Source: JBDSTW01 sp039914705 (GTDB taxonomy: Bacteria; Pseudomonadota; Gammaproteobacteria; SURF-13). Taken from it: a stretch of 10,498 bases of DNA. The notes under the pieces are model-generated. The model saw only the letters and a list, made by a program, of their open reading frames with translations. It was not told the DNA's origin and ran no database searches. Position numbers and translations under genes: made by a program. This document shows positions 1 to 6,587 of the stretch, piece after piece. The stretch is from contig JBDSOT010000059.1 of the NCBI GenBank assembly GCA_039914705.1, positions 1-10,498 of the forward strand. Direction: 5' to 3'. Each line of letters starts with the position of its first letter. The first letter of the stretch is position 1.

Positions 1-78
1 GTAGACCGGGCCGGCCAGCGGGCCGCGCCCGACTTCATCGACGCCGGCGATCAGCAGAGGTGGTGTTTGCATGCGCAT
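1..78 (-). CDS. rnhB: Ribonuclease HII, N-terminal fragment (runs off left edge)
   Basis: Only the first 26 codons are in the window; the gene continues past base 1. The translation has the RNase HII opening, a short hydrophobic strand followed by GVDEVGRGPLAGPV. In this family the Asp-Glu pair (D14, E15 here) begins the metal-binding active site that cuts RNA in RNA-DNA hybrids, including single misincorporated ribonucleotides. Its position directly after lpxB is the usual one in gammaproteobacteria, where dnaE commonly follows. The start is uncertain: ATG at 78 or at 72 (two codons in) are both in frame, and neither has a good Shine-Dalgarno. An in-frame TAA at 130-132 bounds any upstream start, and a TTG at 96 is possible but less likely. 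The identification rests on one strongly conserved motif plus synteny. Confidence 0.88.
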   Translation of the reverse strand, partial: MRMQTPPLLIAGVDEVGRGPLAGPVY

Positions 79-188
79 AAGGACGTTTCGGATCAACCTT
101 GATGATGCATCGATTATAAGAAGACTCCTTTAGAACGCATAGTAAGCCTATTAACTACGCAGGCGTCCTTACTTCTTGGGGAAAGTCC
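79..188 (-). other. lpxB-rnhB intergenic spacer
   Basis: This is the longest non-coding stretch in the window (110 bp). It holds a good -10-like hexamer on the minus strand (113-118), an 8-bp inverted repeat (78-85 with 164-171), and a 7-bp direct repeat gtcctta at 165-171 and 185-191, the second copy covering the lpxB stop. There is an unused SD-like AAAGGAG at about 125-131 with no suitable rnhB start after it; the next ATG opens a frame that stops after five codons. I see no GC-rich hairpin followed by a T-run on either strand, so no intrinsic terminator separates lpxB from rnhB. Confidence 0.6.
113..118 (-). promoter_or_regulatory. Possible sigma-70 -10 box upstream of rnhB
   Basis: The minus strand reads TATAAT here, about 35 bases ahead of the ATG at 78, which would leave a leader of roughly 28 nt. 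At 16-18 bp spacing the -35 position reads like TATGCG or ATGCGT, a poor match to TTGACA, and there is no extended TGn motif. It may give rnhB some transcription of its own, but an AT-rich spacer can yield such a hexamer by chance. Confidence 0.3.
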
Positions 189-1355
189 TTAGCCCTTAAC
201 GTCCAGCAGGGCCAACACGGCCTGCGCCGCCTTGCGGCTCGCGTTTTGCCTGAGTGCAGCGTGGATATCGGTAAACTGGGCGCATAGGGCGCGGGCCCGG
301 TCCGGCCGCTCGAAAAATCGCAGCACGGCCGCGCCCAGATTTTCCGGCGTTACGGCCTCCTGACTGAATTCCTCGACCAATGGGTGCCCGGCGAGCAGGT
401 TCGGCAGCGAGTAATAGGGTATGTTCAGCAAGCGCCGCGCAATCTTTGCCGTGAGCCAGGCCATGCGATAGGCGACCACCATCGGCCGCTTCAACAATAA
501 GGCCTCGAGCGTCGCCGTACCTGAGGCAAGCAGCACCACATCGGCGGCGCGCATCGCCTCATGCGCCCTGCCGTCCAGCATCATTACGTCAACATCAGGC
601 GCATGACGCGCGAGCGCCTGTTGGAAGAGCTTGCGTGTCGTCGCGTTGGCATGCGGCGCGATAAAATACAACCCGGCTCGTTGCCGGGCGCACCAGGCGA
701 TGGTTTGCGCGAAGCGGTCGGCCAGGTAATGCAACTCGCTGATACGGCTGCCCGGTAACACGGCCACGATCTCCGCTGTCGCGGGTAAGCCGAGCCGGGT
801 GCGCACTGCGTGACGTTCTTGCCTGTCTTCCTGTTCACTGAGCAGCGGGATCTCATCGGCCAGCGGATGCCCGACAAACGAAACCGGCACGCGATGCCGG
901 GCTTGTGCTGCGTAAAACGCCGCTTCGAAGGGAAACAGGGTCAACATGAGATCAACCGACGCGGCAATTTTTGCAATGCGATACGGCCGCCACGCCCATA
1001 CCGACGGGCTGACATAATGCACCGTGGGTATGTGCGCCTGCTTGAGTCTGCGTGCCAGCCCCAGATTAAAGTCCGGGGCGTCTATGCCGATAAACACATC
1101 CGGCGGCCTGTGCAGAAAATGCCGCAATACCTGCCTGCGTATGGCATGAAGCTCCCGGTAATGGGCGATCACCTCCACCAGACCCATGACGGCGAGTTTT
1201 TCCGCGGGGAATAAGGCGTGGCAACCTTGCGCCACCATGCGCGGCCCGGCTATCCCCTCGAACACGGCATCCGGAACCTGCGCCTTGATCGCGTTTATCA
1301 GACCGGCGCCCAACAAATCCCCGGATGCCTCACCTGCCACAATGCCGATGCGCAT
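189..1355 (-). CDS. lpxB: Lipid-A-disaccharide synthase
   Basis: Inverting GT-B glycosyltransferase (family GT19). It joins 2,3-diacyl-GlcN-1-phosphate (lipid X) to UDP-2,3-diacyl-GlcN to form the beta-1',6-linked lipid A disaccharide, on the cytoplasmic face of the inner membrane. The protein is 388 aa, close to the E. coli 382. Visible family motifs are GEASGD (8-13), GIDAPDFN (90-97, containing the Asp that is essential in E. coli), YVSPSVWAWR (114-123), GHPLADE (162-168), LPGSR (200-204), the nucleotide-sugar site ASGTATLE (277-284) and LPNLL (317-321). The ATG directly abuts the lpxA stop (TAA then ATG, no spacer), so translation probably depends on ribosomes finishing lpxA; only a weak GAG lies about 6 nt upstream. 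It is complete, with no frameshift or missing motif. Confidence 0.98.
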   Translation of the reverse strand: MRIGIVAGEASGDLLGAGLINAIKAQVPDAVFEGIAGPRMVAQGCHALFPAEKLAVMGLVEVIAHYRELHAIRRQVLRHFLHRPPDVFIGIDAPDFNLGLARRLKQAHIPTVHYVSPSVWAWRPYRIAKIAASVDLMLTLFPFEAAFYAAQARHRVPVSFVGHPLADEIPLLSEQEDRQERHAVRTRLGLPATAEIVAVLPGSRISELHYLADRFAQTIAWCARQRAGLYFIAPHANATTRKLFQQALARHAPDVDVMMLDGRAHEAMRAADVVLLASGTATLEALLLKRPMVVAYRMAWLTAKIARRLLNIPYYSLPNLLAGHPLVEEFSQEAVTPENLGAAVLRFFERPDRARALCAQFTDIHAALRQNASRKAAQAVLALLDVKG

Positions 1356-2126
1356 TTATCTCACAATGCCGCGCGTAACCTTTTCTAAAAAGGTAACCAG
1401 CGCACCGACCTCGGCACTCTCCTTTTGCAGCTCTCTCAGTTGCTCCAGCGCCTGGACCAGGGTCAGTTTCGATTTATAAATAAGTTTGTACGCCTTGCGT
1501 ATGGCGCGCAGCGATGCCGCGTCAAAGCCATGGCGCTTGAGCCCCTCGCTGTTAATGCCGTGCGGCTTGGCCATGTGTCCGGAGACCATGACGTAAGGGG
1601 GGACATCCTTGGAAATCGCGCTGCCCATGGCGCAAAATGAATATGCGCCGATGGCGCAAAACTGGTGGACGATGGTGAACCCGCTGAGTATGGCATAGTC
1701 GCCAACGCTGACGTGGCCAGCGAGCGAGGCGCAATTCGAGAAGATGGTGTGATCCCCGATATGACAATCATGGGCGATGTGCACATAGGCCATGATCCAG
1801 TTATCGTCACCGATGCGCGTGACCCCGCCGCCCTGCACCGTGCCGCGATTGATCGTGCAGCATTCCCTGATCATATTACGGTCGCCGATCTCCAGGCGCG
1901 TCGGTTCGCCCGCATATTTTTTATCCTGCGGGGCCTCACCCAGCGAGGCGAATTGATAGATCTTGTTATCGCGACCGATGCGGGTCGGCCCGTTGATCAC
2001 GACGTGCGGACCAATCCAGGTGTTTGCCCCGATCTCCACGCCCGCCCCGATAACGGAAAACGGTCCAATGCTGACCCCGTCGGCAATGAGTGCCGTAGGG
2101 TCGATGATTGCGCGCGCATCGATCAC
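1356..2126 (-). CDS. lpxA: Acyl-ACP--UDP-N-acetylglucosamine O-acyltransferase
   Basis: First enzyme of lipid A synthesis. It transfers a 3-hydroxyacyl chain from ACP to the 3-OH of UDP-GlcNAc as a cytoplasmic homotrimer. The protein is 256 aa (E. coli 262). Left-handed beta-helix hexapeptide repeats occupy about residues 1-185, followed by a helical C-terminal domain. The catalytic base is H119 (E. coli H125), with H116, H138 and H154 matching E. coli H122, H144 and H160. The residue at the E. coli G173 ruler position is M167, as in C10-specific enzymes. E. coli H99 is N93 and R205 is H199, while R204 is kept (R198). The start is GTG at 2126, overlapping the fabZ stop as GTGA, with an ideal SD (AAGGAG, 5-nt spacing) inside fabZ. 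No ATG near the start restores the conserved MIDxRAxIDPTA-like opening. Confidence 0.98.
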   Translation of the reverse strand: MIDARAIIDPTALIADGVSIGPFSVIGAGVEIGANTWIGPHVVINGPTRIGRDNKIYQFASLGEAPQDKKYAGEPTRLEIGDRNMIRECCTINRGTVQGGGVTRIGDDNWIMAYVHIAHDCHIGDHTIFSNCASLAGHVSVGDYAILSGFTIVHQFCAIGAYSFCAMGSAISKDVPPYVMVSGHMAKPHGINSEGLKRHGFDAASLRAIRKAYKLIYKSKLTLVQALEQLRELQKESAEVGALVTFLEKVTRGIVR

Positions 2127-2560
2127 TCAAGCTCCTTTTTCGCGCACATGAGCTCGGCGCTGGCAACAACTTTATCGCCCACTTTGGCCTGCGCGGAAAA
2201 CTTCCACAGATCGCGCATCCTGCGTACCAAATCGACCTCAAGGATCAGTTGGTCGCCGGGCTCTACCGGATGTTTGAAGCGCGCATTATCAATGCCGACA
2301 AAAAAATACAGTACATTTTGCGTCGGCCGCGTCTCGGTGGTGCGAAAGGCCAGGATGCCGGTTGCCTGAGCCAGGGCCTCCAGTATCAATACACCCGGCA
2401 TAATCGGACGTTGTGGGAAATGTCCTTGGAAGAACGGTTCGTTGTACGTCACATTTTTGAGCGCGACCAGCGACTTGCCGGGGACGCACTCTATAACCCT
2501 GTCGACCAGCAAAAACGGGTAACGATGCGGCAGATACTTGAGAACCTCGCAGATATCCAT
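2123..2560 (-). CDS. fabZ: 3-hydroxyacyl-[acyl-carrier-protein] dehydratase FabZ
   Basis: Hot-dog-fold dehydratase that converts (3R)-3-hydroxyacyl-ACP to trans-2-enoyl-ACP in type II fatty acid elongation. It competes with LpxA and LpxD for 3-hydroxyacyl-ACP, which explains its place between their genes. The product is 145 aa from the ATG. Visible signatures are LPHRYPFLLVDRV (10-22), NEPFFQGHFP with catalytic H47, and PGVLILEALAQ with catalytic E61, then PGDQL in the second half. The ATG at 2560 gives MDICEVL, resembling FabZ N-termini of other gammaproteobacteria. An in-frame TTG at 2569 would add three residues and is better placed relative to a GAG about nine bases upstream, so the start could be there. 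The upstream gap to lpxD is short and AT-rich. Confidence 0.97.
   Translation of the reverse strand: MDICEVLKYLPHRYPFLLVDRVIECVPGKSLVALKNVTYNEPFFQGHFPQRPIMPGVLILEALAQATGILAFRTTETRPTQNVLYFFVGIDNARFKHPVEPGDQLILEVDLVRRMRDLWKFSAQAKVGDKVVASAELMCAKKELE
2132..2137 (-). promoter_or_regulatory. Strong ribosome binding site for lpxA
   Basis: AAGGAG on the minus strand lies inside the last codons of fabZ, five bases before the GTG at 2126. It fixes the lpxA start as GTG despite the 4-base overlap with fabZ. Confidence 0.8.
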
Positions 2561-2619
2561 GCTATTCAATTTTTTATTCTCGATTATGCCCTGGGAAGAA
2601 ATTCCGTGTGCGCTTTGTG
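2561..2619 (-). other. lpxD-fabZ intergenic gap
   Basis: A 59-bp gap, AT-rich near fabZ, with an A-run just before the TTG/ATG start pair that could help ribosome loading. A CATAAT hexamer is present without a recognisable -35 box, and the small GGAA-TTTC-TTCC hairpin is too weak for a terminator. I see no firm regulatory element. Confidence 0.4.
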
Positions 2620-3645
2620 TTATTCATTTTTTGCCGCCAATGCCTTCTCCAAGGCCTTGAGTTGGCGCGCCATTTCATCGAGCCGGCAAAGTCTGGCGTA
2701 GTTCTTGTTCCATAGGTGATTCGTTTGTGCAGGCAGGCCGGAGGAATAGACACCGGGTTCTAAAATCGATTTACTGACCATTGTCATGCCTGTCACATGG
2801 ACATCATCGGCGATCTCAAGATGTCCACCAATCCCCACACCTCCGCCCATCGTGCAACGCCTGCCGATCTTCGCGCTACCGGCAATACCGACACAGCCGG
2901 CGATGGCCGTATGCGCGCCGATGTGCACGTTGTGCGCGACATGAATCTGATTATCGAGCTTGACGCCATCCTCGATGACCGTATCACCCAGCGCCCCGCG
3001 ATCAATCGTAGTATTTGCACCGATTTCCACATCATCGCCGATGCGCACCTTGCCCAATTGCGGAATCTTGACCCAGATTCCCTTGTCGTTGGCCAGGCCA
3101 AAACCATCGCTGCCGATGACTGCGCCCGGATGAATCACGGCGCGTCGCCCGATCTGCGTGGCATGACACAGCGTGACACGTGCCACTAGATGGCTATGCT
3201 CACCGATAATAGTGTTTTCTCCGATGATGCATCCAGGTCCGATAATGGAGTTGGCAGCAATTTCCGCGCCCGCCTCAATCACGCATTGTGCGCCGATGGC
3301 AACGCTTGCATGGATTCGGCTGGATGCATGAATGCTGGCACTGGGATGAATACCCGGCGCCGGCATGAGCGGTGGATGGAGGAGCGTCGCCGCATGGGCA
3401 TAACTAACCACCGGATTGGCAACTACCAGAGAACTTACGGGGCAATTGTCGCGGTCAGCAAGCGTCAGGATAACTGCAGAGGCTTGCGTTTTGGATAAAT
3501 ATTTTCGGTAGCGCGGATCCGCAAGAAAGGCGATCTCACCGGTTCGCGCATCCTGTAAGGTAGCCACGGTGCTGATAACGGCGTGTCCATCACCGTGGAG
3601 TTCAGCCCCAATCTTGTCCGCCAGATCACCTAGCGTCAGTGCCAC
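2620..3645 (-). CDS. lpxD: UDP-3-O-acylglucosamine N-acyltransferase
   Basis: Third step of lipid A synthesis: adds a 3-hydroxyacyl chain from ACP to the 2-amino group of UDP-3-O-acyl-GlcN, after LpxA and LpxC. The length, 341 aa, equals E. coli LpxD. The N-terminal uridine-binding domain covers about 1-100 (with a FLADPRYRKYL stretch), the left-handed beta-helix about 101-310, and a C-terminal helix (LDEMARQLKALEKAL) follows. Catalytic H238 in AHNVHIG matches E. coli H239, and M289 matches the E. coli chain-length residue M290. The start is GTG at 3645: an in-frame TAA lies four codons upstream, and no other start preserves the MALTLGDLA opening. No strong SD is visible and the skp stop is only 15 bases away, so it is probably coupled to skp. 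Confidence 0.98.
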   Translation of the reverse strand: MALTLGDLADKIGAELHGDGHAVISTVATLQDARTGEIAFLADPRYRKYLSKTQASAVILTLADRDNCPVSSLVVANPVVSYAHAATLLHPPLMPAPGIHPSASIHASSRIHASVAIGAQCVIEAGAEIAANSIIGPGCIIGENTIIGEHSHLVARVTLCHATQIGRRAVIHPGAVIGSDGFGLANDKGIWVKIPQLGKVRIGDDVEIGANTTIDRGALGDTVIEDGVKLDNQIHVAHNVHIGAHTAIAGCVGIAGSAKIGRRCTMGGGVGIGGHLEIADDVHVTGMTMVSKSILEPGVYSSGLPAQTNHLWNKNYARLCRLDEMARQLKALEKALAAKNE

Positions 3646-3660
3646 CGCCGGTTACCGATG

Positions 3661-4206
3661 TCATTGCCGGGACGTGGCAGATGAAGCTGACCCACCCGGA
3701 TTGTTCTTCAGACGCTCCAGTACTTTATTGGTAATATCCACGCGGTCGCTGGCAAAGATAGCGCCGTCGCTTACAATAAGGTCATAGCTGTCCTGCTTGG
3801 CCAACGTCACGATGGTGTCGTATACCAGTTTTTGCAACTTCCCAAATTCTTCATTGCGACGAATATTAAAATCTTCGCGGAATTCATCCTGCGCCCGCTT
3901 GAAATCACGCTTCTGACTGATGATGTCGCGCTCGGCCTTTCTGCGTTCCGCACCGCTTATGGCGGAATTGTCACTGGTCAGTTTATCTTCCAGACTTTTT
4001 AGCTGCTTTTGTGACGCTGCCAAATCTTTATCACGAGGAGCGAACTCTTTTTCCAGTTTATTGCGCGCCGCCTCTGCCTGTGGAGCCTCCTCCAGTATCT
4101 TGGCAGCATTTACAAATCCGAGTTTCAGTTCAGCGGCAAACGCACCGCCGGAAGAAAATCCAAAAAAGCTGATCAACAACAAACACAAAAATTTCTTCAA
4201 GAGCAT
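3661..4206 (-). CDS. skp: Periplasmic OMP chaperone Skp/OmpH
   Basis: Periplasmic holdase that binds unfolded outer-membrane proteins leaving Sec and passes them to the Bam complex; in E. coli it is a jellyfish-shaped trimer. From the ATG the product is 181 aa (E. coli 161). It has a basic n-region (LLKK), a hydrophobic core and an AFA-A signal peptidase site, then the beta-strand LKLGFVNAAKIL, a long charged coiled-coil (roughly residues 45-125, rich in K/E/R/Q), and a returning strand YDLIVSDGAIFA. The C-terminus adds a Gly/Ser/Ala-rich tail. The family is clear, though sequence identity across it is usually low. The start is ambiguous: the AGGAG lies only 1 nt from the ATG at 4206 but 7 nt from an in-frame TTG at 4200, which would give an MKKFL start like E. 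coli MKKWL. The frame is open further upstream but would overlap bamA without gaining signal-peptide sense. Confidence 0.94.
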   Translation of the reverse strand: MLLKKFLCLLLISFFGFSSGGAFAAELKLGFVNAAKILEEAPQAEAARNKLEKEFAPRDKDLAASQKQLKSLEDKLTSDNSAISGAERRKAERDIISQKRDFKRAQDEFREDFNIRRNEEFGKLQKLVYDTIVTLAKQDSYDLIVSDGAIFASDRVDITNKVLERLKNNPGGSASSATSRQ

Positions 4207-4207
4207 T

Positions 4208-4212
4208 CTCCT
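4208..4212 (-). promoter_or_regulatory. Shine-Dalgarno of skp (decides ATG versus TTG)
   Basis: AGGAG on the minus strand, just after the bamA stop codon. Spacing to the ATG at 4206 is 1 nt, which is too short for efficient initiation. Spacing to the TTG at 4200 is 7 nt, which is optimal. This favours TTG on spacing and ATG on codon preference. Confidence 0.6.
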
Positions 4213-4216
4213 AGAC

Positions 4217-6568
4217 TTAAAAATTTGTTCCCAGCGTAAACTGGAATACCTGAACATCATCATCTTTCTTATCGTTTAGCGGTTGTGCCAAACTGAATGT
4301 CAGCGCGCCCAGTGGCGATAGCCACACGGCTGACAACCCCACCGAATAACGCAGATCTCCGGCGTCAAAATCCTCATTAACTCCGTAAATATTGCCGACA
4401 TCAAGGAAGCTGCCCAGCCGCACGGATTTATTGTCACCGTTAAAAGGTACCGGGAAAAACAGTTCGATATTTCCCACCACTTTCACGTTGCCACCCAAAG
4501 GGTCACCCTTGGAGGTTCCGGGCGGGGGTTCACCCAGCGGACCCTTTTCCGAAACCCGGGGGCCCAGGCTGTTATCTTTGAAACCGCGTACCGAACGACT
4601 ACCACCGCCGTAGAAGTTTTCAAAAAATGGAAGCTCGGTGGTGCTTCCGTAACCATCGCCATATCCAACCTCGCCATTCAGTGACAAGGTAAAATCCTGG
4701 TTCAATGCGAACAGGGATTGATGCCGATAATTCAGCTTGTAATACTGCAAGTCGCCACCCGGGATAGCCACATCCGCACTAATATTATTAAATCTTCCGG
4801 AATCCGGGAAAACCAGGCGATTACGCGTATCCCGCGCGAAGCCGGCGGTCAACTTAATAGTATTAAAATCGGCATCCTGATTCTCGGTCGTAATCGTATC
4901 TATAAAGTCGTTGTCCGCTAAAAATCCTTTGTACTCGAACGGCGTATTCTTGTTGGTGCTGAGTTGGGTGCTTTCGTAGCCGAGGCCTATTCTGAACGTG
5001 TCAAACTCGTTTACCGGGATACCGAAGTTGACCGTGCCGCCTACAACATCGGTAGTAAAATCTGCGACATTGGCCCGGGCTGCATCGGTTTCGCGTGAGA
5101 ACAAACTGAAGCCGCGGCTCACGCCGTCCATGGTGTAATAAGGGTTAGTATAAGCGAAGCTGTAAATGGTGTTTACACTACTGTTATTAAATGCCGCACT
5201 GACGCGCTTGCCGCTGCCCAGGAAGTTTTCCTGAGTGACGCTGGTGTTAAAGATGAGGCCTTGGGATTGCGAAAAGCCTAAGCCAGCCAGCAGGTTACCC
5301 GAGGGTTTTTCCACCACACTGTAATTGACATCAACCTGATCCGCGCTGCCGGGTACGGCGGGGGTTTCAACATTAACTTCTTCAAAGTAGTTCAGCTTTT
5401 CCATGCGCGTCCGTGAACGCTTCACTTTCTCGGTATCAATCCAGCCACCTTCGAGTTGACGCATCTCGCGTCGCAATACTTCATCACGCGTCTTAGTATT
5501 ACCCACCATGTTGACCCGCCGCACATAGACGCGTTTGCCCGGATCGATAAAAAATGTTAACGAAACCTGCTTGCCTGCCTGATCAATCTCCGGAAGGGTG
5601 TTGACATTGCTGAAGGCGTAACCCTCCTGGCCCAACCGCTCAGCGATCTTGCTGGTCGTTTCAACGATATCCTTGCGCGAAAAAGTGGCTCCGCTCCGCA
5701 CCGTCACGAGCTTGGTCAACTCCTGCTCAGGCACCACGAGATCGCCAGCAAGTTTTACATCCTTGACACTGAACTTCTCGCCTTCGGTAATGTTGATCGT
5801 GACGTAAATGTCTTTCTTGTCGGGCGTGATAGAAACTTGGGTGGAATCAATATTGAAGTTGATATAACCGCGATCGAGATAGTAGGACCGCAACGCCTCC
5901 AGATCAGCCGTAAGTTTTTGCTTGGAGTACTGATCGCTGCCGGTATAAAACGAAAATAATGTAGGCGTACTTAGCTGGAAGTTTTTGCGCAGCTTTTTGT
6001 CGGTGAAGGTCTTGTTGCCGACGATATTGATCTCGTGAATGCGCGCGGCGCGGCCTTCGGAGATGTCGATGTAAATGCCGACGCGGTTACGCTCCAGCGG
6101 CGTTACCGTGGTTTTGACCTTGGCCGCGTATTTGCCTCTGCTGAAGTATTGGCGGTTCAATTCCTGTTCAACTTTGTCGAGCAGTGAGCGATCGAACACC
6201 CGGCCCTCGGCCAAGCCCTGATCTTTCAAGGCGGCGGTAAGTGTGTCCGTGTCGATATCCTTGTTGCCCGAGATTTTGACGCTGCCGATGGACGGGCGTT
6301 CAACGACGGAGATAACCAGCACCTCACCGTCACGTTCTAACCGCACATCCTTAAAAAACCCCGCCGCAAACAGGGCACGTATGGTCTCAGCCGAGCGCGC
6401 GTCATCCAGGGTATCACCAACCTTGATGGGCAGATAGCTGAACACGGTACCCGCCGAAATACGCTGCAAGCCCTCCACGCGAATATCCTGGATAACAAAT
6501 GGCTCTATTGCCCAGGTCTGCGCTGAAAGTAACGCACTCAAAAGCAGCAGTAATATAACTTTTCTCAT
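4217..6568 (-). CDS. bamA: Outer membrane protein assembly factor BamA
   Basis: Central Omp85-family subunit of the Bam complex, which folds and inserts beta-barrel proteins into the outer membrane. The product is 783 aa from the ATG (E. coli 810). The signal peptide is MRKVILLLLLSALLSAQTWA with cleavage before IEPF. Five POTRA domains follow over about residues 21-420; recognisable strands and turns include IRVEGLQRI, VKISGNKDI, INIVGNKTF, VKLAGDLVV and VNMVGNTKTRDEVLRREM. The 16-stranded barrel follows. The Omp85 signature VRGF is at 660-663, and the chain ends with an aromatic beta-signal (FQFTLGTNF). The loop after VRGF is Gly/Pro-rich and appears to account for part of the shorter length. 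A TTG at 6571 precedes the ATG, but GGA with 7-nt spacing favours the ATG. The rseP stop is 19 bases upstream. Confidence 0.98.
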   Translation of the reverse strand: MRKVILLLLLSALLSAQTWAIEPFVIQDIRVEGLQRISAGTVFSYLPIKVGDTLDDARSAETIRALFAAGFFKDVRLERDGEVLVISVVERPSIGSVKISGNKDIDTDTLTAALKDQGLAEGRVFDRSLLDKVEQELNRQYFSRGKYAAKVKTTVTPLERNRVGIYIDISEGRAARIHEINIVGNKTFTDKKLRKNFQLSTPTLFSFYTGSDQYSKQKLTADLEALRSYYLDRGYINFNIDSTQVSITPDKKDIYVTINITEGEKFSVKDVKLAGDLVVPEQELTKLVTVRSGATFSRKDIVETTSKIAERLGQEGYAFSNVNTLPEIDQAGKQVSLTFFIDPGKRVYVRRVNMVGNTKTRDEVLRREMRQLEGGWIDTEKVKRSRTRMEKLNYFEEVNVETPAVPGSADQVDVNYSVVEKPSGNLLAGLGFSQSQGLIFNTSVTQENFLGSGKRVSAAFNNSSVNTIYSFAYTNPYYTMDGVSRGFSLFSRETDAARANVADFTTDVVGGTVNFGIPVNEFDTFRIGLGYESTQLSTNKNTPFEYKGFLADNDFIDTITTENQDADFNTIKLTAGFARDTRNRLVFPDSGRFNNISADVAIPGGDLQYYKLNYRHQSLFALNQDFTLSLNGEVGYGDGYGSTTELPFFENFYGGGSRSVRGFKDNSLGPRVSEKGPLGEPPPGTSKGDPLGGNVKVVGNIELFFPVPFNGDNKSVRLGSFLDVGNIYGVNEDFDAGDLRYSVGLSAVWLSPLGALTFSLAQPLNDKKDDDVQVFQFTLGTNF

Positions 6569-6587
6569 CAATTGATCCAGTTGATTG

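Noticed and set aside
1665..2369. 234-codon plus-strand open frame opposite lpxA and fabZ
   Set aside because: Shadow of conserved genes; no motif and no credible ribosome binding context.
2571..2619. Terminator or promoter between lpxD and fabZ
   Set aside because: The only hairpin is four base pairs without a T-run, and the CATAAT hexamer lacks a -35 partner.
4207..4263. Longer skp start within the end of bamA (up to 19 extra residues)
   Set aside because: The extra residues (MMMFRYSSLRW...) precede a good signal peptide and would spoil it, and would overlap bamA by about 45 bases without an SD.
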